8,484 nucleotides of DNA from JBJKPP01 sp046706145. Its GTDB lineage: Bacteria > Bacteroidota > Ignavibacteria > Ignavibacteriales > Ignavibacteriaceae. The position numbers and the translations under genes were made by a program. Below, piece by piece: positions 1 through 6,348 of this stretch (position 1 is the stretch's first letter; each line of letters opens with the position of its first letter). Location of the stretch: positions 1 through 8,484 of the forward strand of contig JBJKPP010000213.1 in assembly GCA_046706145.1 (NCBI GenBank). Reading direction: 5' to 3'. The notes under the pieces were generated by a model. The model had not been told where the DNA came from and ran no database searches. It saw only the letters and a program-made list of their open reading frames with translations.

Positions 1-93
1 ACAAATGACTTAAAATTAAAAATTATTAATCCTGAAATTTTTTTTGCTACAATATATTTCTGTAATACATCCTTATTGGAATTGTGCGAATGA
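1..93 (+). CDS. Possible C-terminal tail of an upstream gene (partial)
   Basis: Reading frame 1 is open from the first base to a TGA at 91-93, giving about 30 residues that end in LLELCE. The other two forward frames stop within the first dozen bases. An open run of this length is mildly unusual in such AT-rich DNA, so it may be the end of a gene that starts left of the window. No motif is recognisable. If real, it ends 62 bases before the deacetylase start, close enough for co-transcription. It could equally be chance. Confidence 0.25.
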   Translation, partial: TNDLKLKIINPEIFFATIYFCNTSLLELCE

Positions 94-104
94 ATATTTT
101 AAAT
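76..104 (+). promoter_or_regulatory. Weak candidate sigma-70-like promoter for the deacetylase
   Basis: TTGGAA (76-81) and TTAAAT (99-104) are separated by 17 bases. This matches the general -35/-10 layout and would start a leader of roughly 45 bases before the ATG at 156. In AT-rich DNA such matches are frequent, and the first box overlaps the possible upstream coding tail. Confidence 0.2.
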
Positions 105-155
105 AATTGTCTTTATATTATACCAGCATATAACTAATATTTCCCAATTAAATTA

Positions 156-1007
156 ATGCTAAGTTTAATAGTTAATGCCGATGATTTTGGCTTTTCAGAA
201 ACTGTAAATGATGGTATAATAAAATCCTTTAAGGAAGGAATAGTTAGATCAACATCTATAATGGCAAATGGGAAGGCTTTCGGTCAAGCAGTAGAACTTG
301 CAAAAGAAAGTCCAGGTTTAGATTTAGGTATACATTTAACATTAGTAAAAGAAAAACCAACCCTTCCATTGAATCAAGTCACATCTTTAATTAATGACGA
401 GGATGGGTTCATGAACCATGCAATGACTTTTGCCAGGAAGTACTATTTAAACAAAATTAACCTTGAGGAAATACGTTCTGAACTTGACTCACAAATAAAC
501 ATCGTACTAAAACAAGGGTTACAGATAAGTCATATGGATAGTCATCAACATGTACATATGTTTCCAAGTATTTTAAAAATAGTTCTGGAGTTTTCAAAAA
601 GGTACAAAATTCCATTTATTAGGTTTCCCAAAGAACACTTTGTATTCTCAAATAATAATAAAAATGCTGTGAGCAAAAACATAAAGGTCAAGCTCTTAAA
701 TTTTCTTTGTGGTATTAATAAAGGGAAAATATCTTACAGGACAGATTATTTTACTGGATTCTATTTTGATGGTGATTTAAATGAAAAGAATTTACTTAGG
801 ACTTTAGAGAAATTACCGATTGATGGAACTTGCGAGCTGATGTGTCACCCTGGTCAAGAGGATAAAGGCGAAGGTGTAAGCTACCACACTGGACAAGAAA
901 CTCAAGCATTGATGAGTCAAGAAATAAGAGACTTTATATTTAAAACAAAGATACAACTCACTTCGTTTAAAGAACTTTACTATCAAAATTCTGACAAAGA
1001 TCGTTAG
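156..1007 (+). CDS. YdjC/ChbG-family carbohydrate deacetylase (NaxD/HpnK-like)
   Basis: This 283-residue protein spans a whole YdjC-family domain. The family uses a divalent metal to remove N-acetyl groups from amino sugars, for example ChbG on chitooligosaccharides and NaxD on undecaprenyl-phosphate-GalNAc. Seen here are NADDFG at residues 7-12 (metal-site Asp10), GIHLTL with His60, SHMDSHQHVHMFP at about 125-137 with the histidine cluster, and ELMCHPG at about 227-233. All expected metal and catalytic residues appear present. There is no signal peptide or membrane segment, so it is probably cytoplasmic, which suits a lipid-linked or soluble sugar substrate at the inner face. The ATG is chosen because the conserved strand begins right after it; no SD precedes it. 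The downstream glycosyltransferase pair suggests a lipid-linked amino sugar substrate, but a 234-base gap separates them. The family is secure; the substrate is inferred. Confidence 0.9.
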   Translation: MLSLIVNADDFGFSETVNDGIIKSFKEGIVRSTSIMANGKAFGQAVELAKESPGLDLGIHLTLVKEKPTLPLNQVTSLINDEDGFMNHAMTFARKYYLNKINLEEIRSELDSQINIVLKQGLQISHMDSHQHVHMFPSILKIVLEFSKRYKIPFIRFPKEHFVFSNNNKNAVSKNIKVKLLNFLCGINKGKISYRTDYFTGFYFDGDLNEKNLLRTLEKLPIDGTCELMCHPGQEDKGEGVSYHTGQETQALMSQEIRDFIFKTKIQLTSFKELYYQNSDKDR

Positions 1008-1099
1008 ATTGTTGTGCTTCCCTTACATGCCCTGTGTTGTGAGTGTATTTGTTAATTCTATATAAGTAACTTTCAATTATCTCAAAATGGGATTATTTT

Positions 1100-1127
1100 T
1101 TGTTCGTATACACTTTTGCTTTATAGG
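1100..1127 (+). promoter_or_regulatory. Weak candidate promoter for the glycosyltransferase pair
   Basis: TTGTTC (1100-1105) and TATAGG (1122-1127) are 16 bases apart in the gap between the deacetylase and the first glycosyltransferase. It would leave a leader of about 105 bases before the ATG at 1242. The gap holds no terminator-like hairpin and no convincing small gene, so a promoter is a reasonable expectation, but this match is only partial. Confidence 0.2.
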
Positions 1128-1241
1128 AAGTTAAAATTTATTGACCAGTAGCTATTTTTAGCATTGTTCATGGCATAAAATATGAGATTTAACCTAAGTT
1201 AATATTTTTCTTCAATTTTTTTTAAGAAGATAAAAAACCTA

Positions 1242-2204
1242 ATGGACGTTTCGATAGTTGTTCCAGTTTATAACGAAGAGCAGTCGGTAGAACCTTTGTA
1301 CCTGGCTCTTGTAAAGGCCATGAGCAGAATGCCGTATTCTTATGAGGTTCTTATTGTTGATGATGGTAGCTCTGATAATACTTTATCAAATGCTTTGAAG
1401 ATAGCTAAAAAAGATTCGCACTTAAAAGTTGTAAAATTAAAAAGGAATTTTGGTCAGACTGCTGGTCTTCATGCAGGTTTTCAAAATGCAGAAGGACAAA
1501 TAATAATTACTATGGATGGAGATCTTCAGAATGATCCTGACGACATTGGCAGAATGATTGAGAAGATTAATGAAGGGAACGACATTGTCCTTGGTGTAAG
1601 AGAAAATAGACAAGACAAACTAATATCGAGGAAAATACCTTCTAAAATTGCTAATTGGTTAATAAGCAAAGTTACAGGTGTGCCAGTAAAGGATAACGGT
1701 TGTGCTATTCGAGCATACCGTGGAGAAATAATAAAAAAATTTCCTATGTATTCTGAAATGCACCGTTTAATGCCAGTAATTACAGCTTTATCGGGAGCTA
1801 AATTTGAACAAATTAGCGTCAAGCACCATCCCAGAAAATTTGGCTCATCAAAATATGGATTGTCAAGAATTTATAAAGTGCTAATTGATATGGTAGCCTT
1901 AAAAGTTATTTTCACTTTTTTTAATATGCCCCTTTACGGATTTGGCCTTTTTGCAGGTATTATTAGCTTTTTTATGCTAGTAAGCATGGTATTTGGAGCG
2001 GTTCGCATATACATGTATCCGGGCGATTCTCTTATAATACCAATGGGGAGTGCAATTCTTTTAGGGTCGCTGGCGATTTTTCTTCTTTTTCTAGGAATAA
2101 TTAGTGAAATGAGTTATAAGAGTGGGGATATAAAAATTGAGAAAATTCTTCAAAGTAAACTTTTGAATAACAAAAATCTTTATATTTTTGGACGGAGAAA
2201 CTAA
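1242..2204 (+). CDS. Membrane-anchored family-2 glycosyltransferase (polyprenyl-phosphate sugar synthase type, GtrB/ArnC/FlmF2-like)
   Basis: This 320-residue enzyme has the architecture of bacterial glycosyltransferases that move a sugar from a nucleotide donor to undecaprenyl phosphate on the cytoplasmic face. The GT-A domain starts at once (VSIVVPVYNEE, 3-13). It has VDDGSSD at 39-45, MDGDLQ at 91-96 (the DxD metal site, Asp92/Asp94), NGCAIRAYR at 152-160, EMHRLMP at 172-178, and KFGSSKYG at 199-206, the usual RxGxSKY-type element before the membrane part. Two hydrophobic segments lie at about 231-252 and 266-288. Length and motifs are complete, so it should be active. The ATG at 1242 is the only start that keeps the first strand; a poor AAGAAGA at about 1224-1230 is the best SD. 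The next gene starts one base after its stop, so the two are almost certainly co-translated. Donor sugar is unknown; the nearby deacetylase hints at an N-acetylhexosamine. Confidence 0.92.
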   Translation: MDVSIVVPVYNEEQSVEPLYLALVKAMSRMPYSYEVLIVDDGSSDNTLSNALKIAKKDSHLKVVKLKRNFGQTAGLHAGFQNAEGQIIITMDGDLQNDPDDIGRMIEKINEGNDIVLGVRENRQDKLISRKIPSKIANWLISKVTGVPVKDNGCAIRAYRGEIIKKFPMYSEMHRLMPVITALSGAKFEQISVKHHPRKFGSSKYGLSRIYKVLIDMVALKVIFTFFNMPLYGFGLFAGIISFFMLVSMVFGAVRIYMYPGDSLIIPMGSAILLGSLAIFLLFLGIISEMSYKSGDIKIEKILQSKLLNNKNLYIFGRRN

Positions 2205-2208
2205 TATG
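2194..2208 (+). promoter_or_regulatory. Ribosome binding site that fixes the start of the second glycosyltransferase
   Basis: GGAG at 2194-2197 lies 8 bases before ATG 2206 and inside the last codons of the upstream gene. The upstream TAA occupies 2202-2204, so only one base separates the two genes. This supports ATG 2206 over the in-frame TTG at 2188, which would overlap the previous gene and has no SD. Confidence 0.7.
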
Positions 2209-3210
2209 AAGTCAGAAATTGAGTTGTCTATAATCATATCCGCATCATGGAAAAAAAATCATGAAAATGTGACTGAACTTTATAGAAATTATAAAAAAGA
2301 TGTTGAAACTACTGGGATGTCATATGAGTTCATCTACGTTTTAGATGCTGAATCAGTAGATATTATTGAGGAGCTAATTAGGCTAAACGAAAGTGGTGAA
2401 AATATCAAAATTGTAAGGTTAGCTAAATGGTTTGGCGAAGCCGCTGCTTTGAATGCTGGTTTTGAACAAAGCGTAGGAAAGAAAATATTAACCCTTCCGG
2501 CTTATAAGCAGATTGACGATAAGGAAATTCCTGCTATAATAAATTCATTTGTTGGTTGTGACATGCTTATAGCTAGCAGGTCGCGCTCAAAAGATAATTT
2601 CTTTCACAGATTACAAGCGAAAATATTTCATTTTTTGATAAAGTTATCTTTGGGAATGAGATTCAGTGATTTGGGATGCAGTGTTAGAATTTTTAACAGA
2701 GAAATTTTAGAAGAAATATATTTGTACGGTGATCAACATAGATTTTTGCCCTTAATTGCTAGTAGATACGGATTCAAAGTTAAAGAGCATCAAGCTTCTA
2801 GTTATTTTACAGACGCTCCAAATAAGATTTATTCTGTGGGGCATTATACTGAACGTATAGTTGATTTCATTTCTATATTTTTCCTAATCAAGTTTACAAA
2901 AAAACCACTAAGATTCTTTGGCTTTCCAGGTTTTATTGTATTCTTAGCAGGTCTGTTGATGATATTGTATCTCTTCGTGGAACGAGTATTTTTTAGTATT
3001 GGATTGGCGAATAGGCCAATCGTACTTGTTAGTATTTTGCTTATTGTTCTTGGTATTCAATTATTTGCAATTGGGCTTGTTGCAGAAATAATAATATTTA
3101 CACACTCTAAGGATTCAAAAGAATATATCGTAGAGGAGGTTATAAATAAGCATGCAACCACCTCCGTTGATAATTCCGGCACCGTGAAAATTAAAGAAAA
3201 AGCACCATAA
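2206..3210 (+). CDS. Degenerate family-2 glycosyltransferase paralogue lacking the DxD motif (probable pseudoenzyme)
   Basis: This 334-residue protein is a diverged paralogue of the preceding glycosyltransferase and aligns along its full length, including two C-terminal hydrophobic segments (about 240-262 and 271-298). It retains KWFGEAAALNAGF (74-86, matching NFGQTAGLHAGF in the neighbour), LGCSVRIFNRE (156-166) and DQHRFLP (176-182). Key catalytic positions have changed. The VDDGSSD element reads VLDAES (45-50). The DxD site MDGDLQ reads LPAYKQ (97-102), so both metal-binding aspartates are gone. The RKFGSSKY element is replaced by a stretch containing PNKIY (205-209). The frame is intact, which argues for selection on a non-catalytic or altered role, such as a partner of the active enzyme or a lipid or sugar binder. 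An altered glycosyltransferase with another catalytic base cannot be excluded. The start is ATG 2206, by SD and position. A charged tail of about 30 residues follows the last membrane segment. Confidence 0.9.
   Translation: MKSEIELSIIISASWKKNHENVTELYRNYKKDVETTGMSYEFIYVLDAESVDIIEELIRLNESGENIKIVRLAKWFGEAAALNAGFEQSVGKKILTLPAYKQIDDKEIPAIINSFVGCDMLIASRSRSKDNFFHRLQAKIFHFLIKLSLGMRFSDLGCSVRIFNREILEEIYLYGDQHRFLPLIASRYGFKVKEHQASSYFTDAPNKIYSVGHYTERIVDFISIFFLIKFTKKPLRFFGFPGFIVFLAGLLMILYLFVERVFFSIGLANRPIVLVSILLIVLGIQLFAIGLVAEIIIFTHSKDSKEYIVEEVINKHATTSVDNSGTVKIKEKAP
3134..3187 (+). other. Internal SD-like sequence with an 11-codon mini-frame
   Basis: AGGAGGT at 3134-3140, within the end of the second glycosyltransferase, is the best SD match in the window. 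Eleven bases later an out-of-frame ATG (3152) opens an 11-codon frame, MQPPPLIIPAP, ending in TGA at 3185-3187. The SD bases also encode Glu-Glu-Val in the main frame, so chance is the likelier explanation. No known peptide is recognised. Confidence 0.15.
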
Positions 3211-3327
3211 GCTATTAAAAATTCTAGATATAGTAGTAAAATATAATACTAATTTTAACCCTGAAGATTACATGTTATTGAACTTACGCATCCCGCATAC
3301 CTGAATTGTTTCCAAACTTTTGATTTT

Positions 3328-4179
3328 ATGATAGCATTTTTCAATGGCAAATTTCTTCCGCTTGAAAAAGTAACTATATCTCCTTTTGATAGAGGATTTC
3401 AGTATTCAGATGGCGTTTATGAAGTTGTAAGAGCATACAATCGTAAGTTATTTAGAATAGAAGATCATCTGGAAAGACTTGAAAATAGTGCCAGGGGGAT
3501 ATACTTAAAACCTATTGATAGAAAATTACTTAGAAAAATAATTTACGAATTGATAGATAGGAATGAAGGATTAATTAAAAATTTTATCGTCTATATTCAA
3601 GTTACCAGAGGAGCATATTTTCCTAGAATCCACGCATTCCCACCGAATTCAACGCAACAGACAATCTTCATTTACATAAATGAGATTAAAAGAAAGAAAA
3701 ATATAAATAATGGAGTTAAAGTAATATTAGGGAAAGATATTCGTTGGGAGAAGTGCAATGTAAAATCAATTTCGCTGTTGCCAAATATTTTATCTAATCA
3801 AAATGCTTTGAAAAATAAGGCATACGAAACAGTATTGGTTAAACGTGGTTTAATTACTGAAGCGACACATTCTAATTTCTTTTGTGTGAAAGATAACATT
3901 GTGTTTACACCACCTCTTACAAATCATATTCTGCCTGGAATTACAAGAAAGGTAGTACTTGAAATTTGTAATAAATTGAAGATTAAAGCTGTGGAAAAAA
4001 ATATTAAAGCAGACACGTTAAAATCATTTGATGAGTTTTTCCTTACCAGTACCGGTGCTGAAATTAAGAGGATAGTTCAAGTAGATAATTGGAAAGTAAC
4101 GGAGCCTGGCAGAATGACTTCTCAATTGATAAATGCTTTTGGTGATGTTGTGAATAATGAACTGAACCTTAAAAGGTAG
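3328..4179 (+). CDS. dat: D-amino-acid aminotransferase (fold-type IV PLP enzyme)
   Basis: This 283-residue protein has the length of Bacillus D-amino-acid transaminase, which interconverts D-alanine plus 2-oxoglutarate with pyruvate plus D-glutamate, precursors of the peptidoglycan stem peptide. Seen are FDRGFQYSDGVYEVVRAYN (20-38, with Tyr31), HLERL with Arg50, and VTRG at 92-95 followed by PRIHAFP (99-105). The Arg100 and His102 pair there matches the carboxylate-binding Arg/His that marks D-specific members rather than branched-chain enzymes. NVKSISLLPN (144-153) carries the PLP lysine Lys146. LITEATHSNFF (175-185) carries Glu178, which contacts the pyridine nitrogen. ILPGITR follows at about 201-207. 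All key residues are present, and it should be a cytoplasmic dimer. The ATG at 3328 matches the family N-terminus; there is no SD. It sits among envelope genes but has its own 117-base upstream gap. D-specificity is inferred from motifs; a 4-amino-4-deoxychorismate lyase is the main alternative. Confidence 0.85.
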   Translation: MIAFFNGKFLPLEKVTISPFDRGFQYSDGVYEVVRAYNRKLFRIEDHLERLENSARGIYLKPIDRKLLRKIIYELIDRNEGLIKNFIVYIQVTRGAYFPRIHAFPPNSTQQTIFIYINEIKRKKNINNGVKVILGKDIRWEKCNVKSISLLPNILSNQNALKNKAYETVLVKRGLITEATHSNFFCVKDNIVFTPPLTNHILPGITRKVVLEICNKLKIKAVEKNIKADTLKSFDEFFLTSTGAEIKRIVQVDNWKVTEPGRMTSQLINAFGDVVNNELNLKR

Positions 4180-4200
4180 AATATATCTTATTTGAGGTAA

Positions 4201-4212
4201 AATAGTACTATT
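4201..4212 (+). repeat. 12-base perfect palindrome in the leader of the M23 peptidase gene
   Basis: AATAGTACTATT reads the same on both strands and lies 21 bases after the aminotransferase stop. It is short, AT-rich and without a T-tract, so it is not a terminator. It could be an operator half or chance. The rest of the 187-base gap shows no clear hairpin or promoter. Confidence 0.2.
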
Positions 4213-4355
4213 CCATAGACAAAGGTCTCACAAAATCATTTTCGACTAATTGTAGGTTGAACTTAGAAAAAATTCCTTTGCTAAATATTCAATATTTCTT
4301 ATATTTAAAAGTTAGGTTATTTAAAGCCATCTCACTCAGCACATTCATAACAAAA

Positions 4356-4370
4356 ATGAGGAGTTTTTGA
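4356..4370 (+). promoter_or_regulatory. SD sequence overlapping an ATG mini-frame at the M23 start
   Basis: GAGGAG at 4358-4363 precedes TTG 4367 by only 3 bases, which is short. The same bases form ATG AGG AGT TTT TGA (4356-4370), a four-codon frame whose TGA overlaps the TTG. One more T in the five-T run (4364-4368) would fuse this ATG to the peptidase frame. So the site is either a TTG start with an overlapping mini-frame, a slippage site, or a homopolymer length error. Confidence 0.4.
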
Positions 4371-5278
4371 GAAAGTCTCACTCTAGTTTAAAAGGTCTTT
4401 CCCATGGAAGCCATTTGTTTCGATTAGTTTTAATTTCTATATTTTTTTGCAGTTTGGGTTTCTCCGCGTATTCGATTTTTTATCTCTTAAACTCTTCAGA
4501 CTCTACTCCCTCTTCGTTAAAATCCGAAAACACTCTTTTGAAACAGGAACTTAGTAATATGGTTTCAAGGTATAAAATCTTAAATGAAAGAATTGAGGAA
4601 CTGGAGAAATCCGGCAAAACTCTTAGAACAGCGGTTGATCTTCCGCCTGTTTCGAAAGATGAATTAGAAATGGGTGTTGGTGGAGGTTATTTTGACAACT
4701 CTATAGATTTTGCCTCTAATGATGCAAGGCAAGAATTGGATAAAGCAGAGTCTATGATTGATGGGCTTTCAAGGAAATTGAAATTTGAGAAAGAGCAGTA
4801 CACTAAAATATCTTCAAAGCTAAGAGAAAATGAAAAGCTGAGCTATGCAATTCCTGCTATAAGACCATGTACAGGAATGATATCAGATGGATTTGGCATG
4901 AGATTTCACCCCATCCTTCATATATGGAGAATGCATGAAGGGGTGGATTTTGTTACTGATGTGGGAACTCCTGTTCACGCAACAGGCAATGGGACTATAT
5001 CATTTGTTGGAATAAAAAGCGGTTATGGTCTTACTGTAGAAATTGACCATGGATTTGGATATCGAACTGTCTATGCCCACCTTTCTAAAATTCTTGTTAA
5101 AAAGGGGCAAAAGGTCTTGAGAGGGGATGTTATTGCTAAAACTGGAGATTCCGGCCTATCCACTGGCCCCCACCTTCATTATGAAGTGGAACATGACGGT
5201 ATTAAGGAAAATCCGGCGGATTTTTTCTTTGATGACCTTGCTTTTTTTGAATTAACGGCCAAAAATGAGCGGAATTGA
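4367..5278 (+). CDS. Membrane-anchored coiled-coil M23 (LytM-type) metallopeptidase
   Basis: This 303-residue cell-wall peptidase or divisome-type regulator has a basic N-terminus and a single membrane segment at about 18-41. A coiled coil lies at about 49-83. A conserved linker, VDLPPVSKDELEMGVGG (90-106), follows and recurs in M23 proteins of this group. A second coiled coil spans about 120-158, and the M23 domain covers about 160-270. Zinc and catalytic residues are all visible: His180 and Asp184 in MHEGVDF, His228 in YAHLS, and His259 and His261 in GPHLHYEV. GMRFHP (167-172) is also typical. The domain is therefore probably catalytic and periplasmic, cutting peptide cross-links, unlike the degenerate EnvC/NlpD forms. 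No ATG exists in frame between the upstream stop at 4322-4324 and the conserved part, so TTG 4367 is taken. TTG 4415 (residue 17) is a shorter alternative. The domain assignment is firm; the exact start is not. Confidence 0.88.
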   Translation: MRKSHSSLKGLSHGSHLFRLVLISIFFCSLGFSAYSIFYLLNSSDSTPSSLKSENTLLKQELSNMVSRYKILNERIEELEKSGKTLRTAVDLPPVSKDELEMGVGGGYFDNSIDFASNDARQELDKAESMIDGLSRKLKFEKEQYTKISSKLRENEKLSYAIPAIRPCTGMISDGFGMRFHPILHIWRMHEGVDFVTDVGTPVHATGNGTISFVGIKSGYGLTVEIDHGFGYRTVYAHLSKILVKKGQKVLRGDVIAKTGDSGLSTGPHLHYEVEHDGIKENPADFFFDDLAFFELTAKNERN

Positions 5279-5309
5279 AGGCTTTGTGATAAAACTCAAA
5301 AAGTCTTAA

Positions 5310-5321
5310 GGAACAAATTTT
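5310..5321 (+). repeat. Direct repeat copy 1 in the sigma factor leader
   Basis: GGAACAAATTTT occurs here and again at 5383-5394, 73 bases apart start to start, about seven helical turns. The copy overlaps the -35 box of a candidate promoter. Possible roles are a paired regulator site or two ECF-type GGAAC -35 elements; chance is also possible. Confidence 0.35.
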
Positions 5322-5348
5322 TGACTATATTTACCGTTTTTTTATTAG
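5321..5348 (+). promoter_or_regulatory. Candidate promoter for the primary sigma factor gene
   Basis: TTGACT (5321-5326) and TATTAG (5343-5348) are 16 bases apart in the 192-base gap after the M23 gene. The -35 matches the consensus at five of six bases; the -10 is weaker. It would give a leader of about 115 bases that contains the second direct repeat copy and a 10-base palindrome, TACTATAGTA (5419-5428). Confidence 0.3.
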
Positions 5349-5382
5349 TAAATTTATTAAATGATTTTTTCCACACTTTCAC

Positions 5383-5394
5383 GGAACAAATTTT
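5383..5394 (+). repeat. Direct repeat copy 2 in the sigma factor leader
   Basis: This is the second perfect copy of GGAACAAATTTT, 76 bases before the sigma factor start. Identity ends at the 12-base core: the left neighbour is C here and A in copy 1, and the right neighbour is C here and T there. Confidence 0.35.
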
Positions 5395-5456
5395 CTCTCC
5401 CTGCAGTCACAAGAATATTACTATAGTATATTTTTTAACAACCTTTTAAGTAAAAA

Positions 5457-5473
5457 GGAGATGGTATAAATTG
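5457..5473 (+). promoter_or_regulatory. Ribosome binding site and TTG start of the sigma factor
   Basis: AAAAAGGAG ends at 5460, leaving 10 bases before TTG 5471. The in-frame stretch upstream reaches a TAA at 5447-5449 without an ATG, GTG or other TTG, so TTG 5471 is the only reasonable start. Directly after the SD an ATG at 5461 opens a two-codon frame, ATG GTA TAA, which ends one base before the TTG. Confidence 0.65.
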
Positions 5474-6328
5474 AAAATAACAAAGCAATTTACCAATAGA
5501 GAAAGTAAATCTTTGGACCAATATCTGCAAGAAATTGGCAAGGTTGATCTATTGACCCCGGACCAGGAAATAGAATTAGCAAAGAGAATAAAGAAGGGCG
5601 ATAAAGCAGCTCTGGAGACTTTGACAAAAGCTAATTTGAGATTCGTGGTTAGTGTTGCCAAGCAATTTCAGAATCAAGGTTTGTCATTGGGTGATTTGAT
5701 CAACGAAGGAAATCTTGGCTTAATGAAGGCTGCAGAGAAGTTCGATGAAACCAGAGGATTCAAGTTTATCTCCTATGCAGTGTGGTGGATTAGACAATCT
5801 ATTATGCAGGCCATTGCTGACCAGTCTAGAATGGTTAGACTTCCGCTTAATAGAGTTGGTTCGCTTAGCAAAATTGGGAAAGCATATCGCGATTTAGAAC
5901 AAGAATATGAAAGAACCCCTACCACTCAAGAACTGGCGAATATTCTAGAGATGAGCCCCGATGAAGTTGCTTATGCTCTGCAAATTTCAGGAAGACATGT
6001 GTCAATGGATGCACCTTTTTCAGGTGATGATGATAAAAATAGTTTAATTGATGTTATTCCTAATGATCAACAGCCGGCACCTGATATTAAATTAATGAGC
6101 GAATCGCTTAAGAATGAAGTGGCTAATATTTTATCTACTCTTTCTGAAAAGGAAGCCGAAGTTTTAAGATTGTATTTTGGAATCGGATGTGAAAGGTCTG
6201 CTACTTTGGAAGAAATAGGTGAAAGATTCAATTTGACTAGGGAAAGAGTTAGGCAGATTAAAGAAAAAGCAATCAGAAACTTGAGACATTCTCCTCAAAG
6301 CAAAAAATTAATTGCTTATCTGGGATAG
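5471..6328 (+). CDS. rpoD: Primary RNA polymerase sigma factor (RpoD/SigA), short Bacteroidota type
   Basis: This 285-residue housekeeping sigma factor directs RNA polymerase to general promoters. Region 1.2 (about 12-45) reads SLDQYLQEIGKVDLLTPDQE at its start. Region 2 (about 50-122) has the core-binding DLINEGNLGLMKAAEKFD (75-92) and the -10 melting and recognition segment around FISYAVWWIRQSIMQAI (99-115). Region 3 covers about 128-205, and region 4 about 215-280 has the -35 helix-turn-helix (LEEIGERFNLTRERVRQI, 246-263). Region 1.1 and the large non-conserved insert of proteobacterial RpoD are absent, and the N-terminus KITKQFTNRES is typical of Bacteroidota and relatives. Size and complete regions argue for the primary factor rather than an ECF or stress factor. 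It starts with TTG behind a good SD and ends in its own terminator, so it is probably a single-gene unit or the end of one with the M23 gene. Confidence 0.96.
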   Translation: MKITKQFTNRESKSLDQYLQEIGKVDLLTPDQEIELAKRIKKGDKAALETLTKANLRFVVSVAKQFQNQGLSLGDLINEGNLGLMKAAEKFDETRGFKFISYAVWWIRQSIMQAIADQSRMVRLPLNRVGSLSKIGKAYRDLEQEYERTPTTQELANILEMSPDEVAYALQISGRHVSMDAPFSGDDDKNSLIDVIPNDQQPAPDIKLMSESLKNEVANILSTLSEKEAEVLRLYFGIGCERSATLEEIGERFNLTRERVRQIKEKAIRNLRHSPQSKKLIAYLG

Positions 6329-6348
6329 ATAACTTTATATATTTAATT

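Noticed and set aside
1087..1134. 15-codon hydrophobic mini-frame (MGLFFVRIHF...) in the gap before the first glycosyltransferase
   Set aside because: There is no SD, it is very short, and this length is expected by chance in AT-rich sequence.
1526..1822. 98-codon open frame on the minus strand
   Set aside because: It lies wholly within the first glycosyltransferase gene, whose motifs are unambiguous, and its translation shows no family resemblance.
2188..2205. TTG at 2188 as an earlier start of the second glycosyltransferase
   Set aside because: It overlaps the previous gene by 17 bases and has no SD, whereas ATG 2206 has GGAG at 8 bases.
5419..5428. Palindrome TACTATAGTA upstream of the sigma factor
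   Set aside because: At ten bases and AT-rich it is likely by chance; it does not match the palindrome at 4201-4212, so no shared operator is indicated.
5446..5661. 71-codon minus-strand frame over the start of the sigma factor gene
   Set aside because: It is antisense to conserved region 1.2 and 2 coding sequence with no recognisable product; best explained as a shadow.
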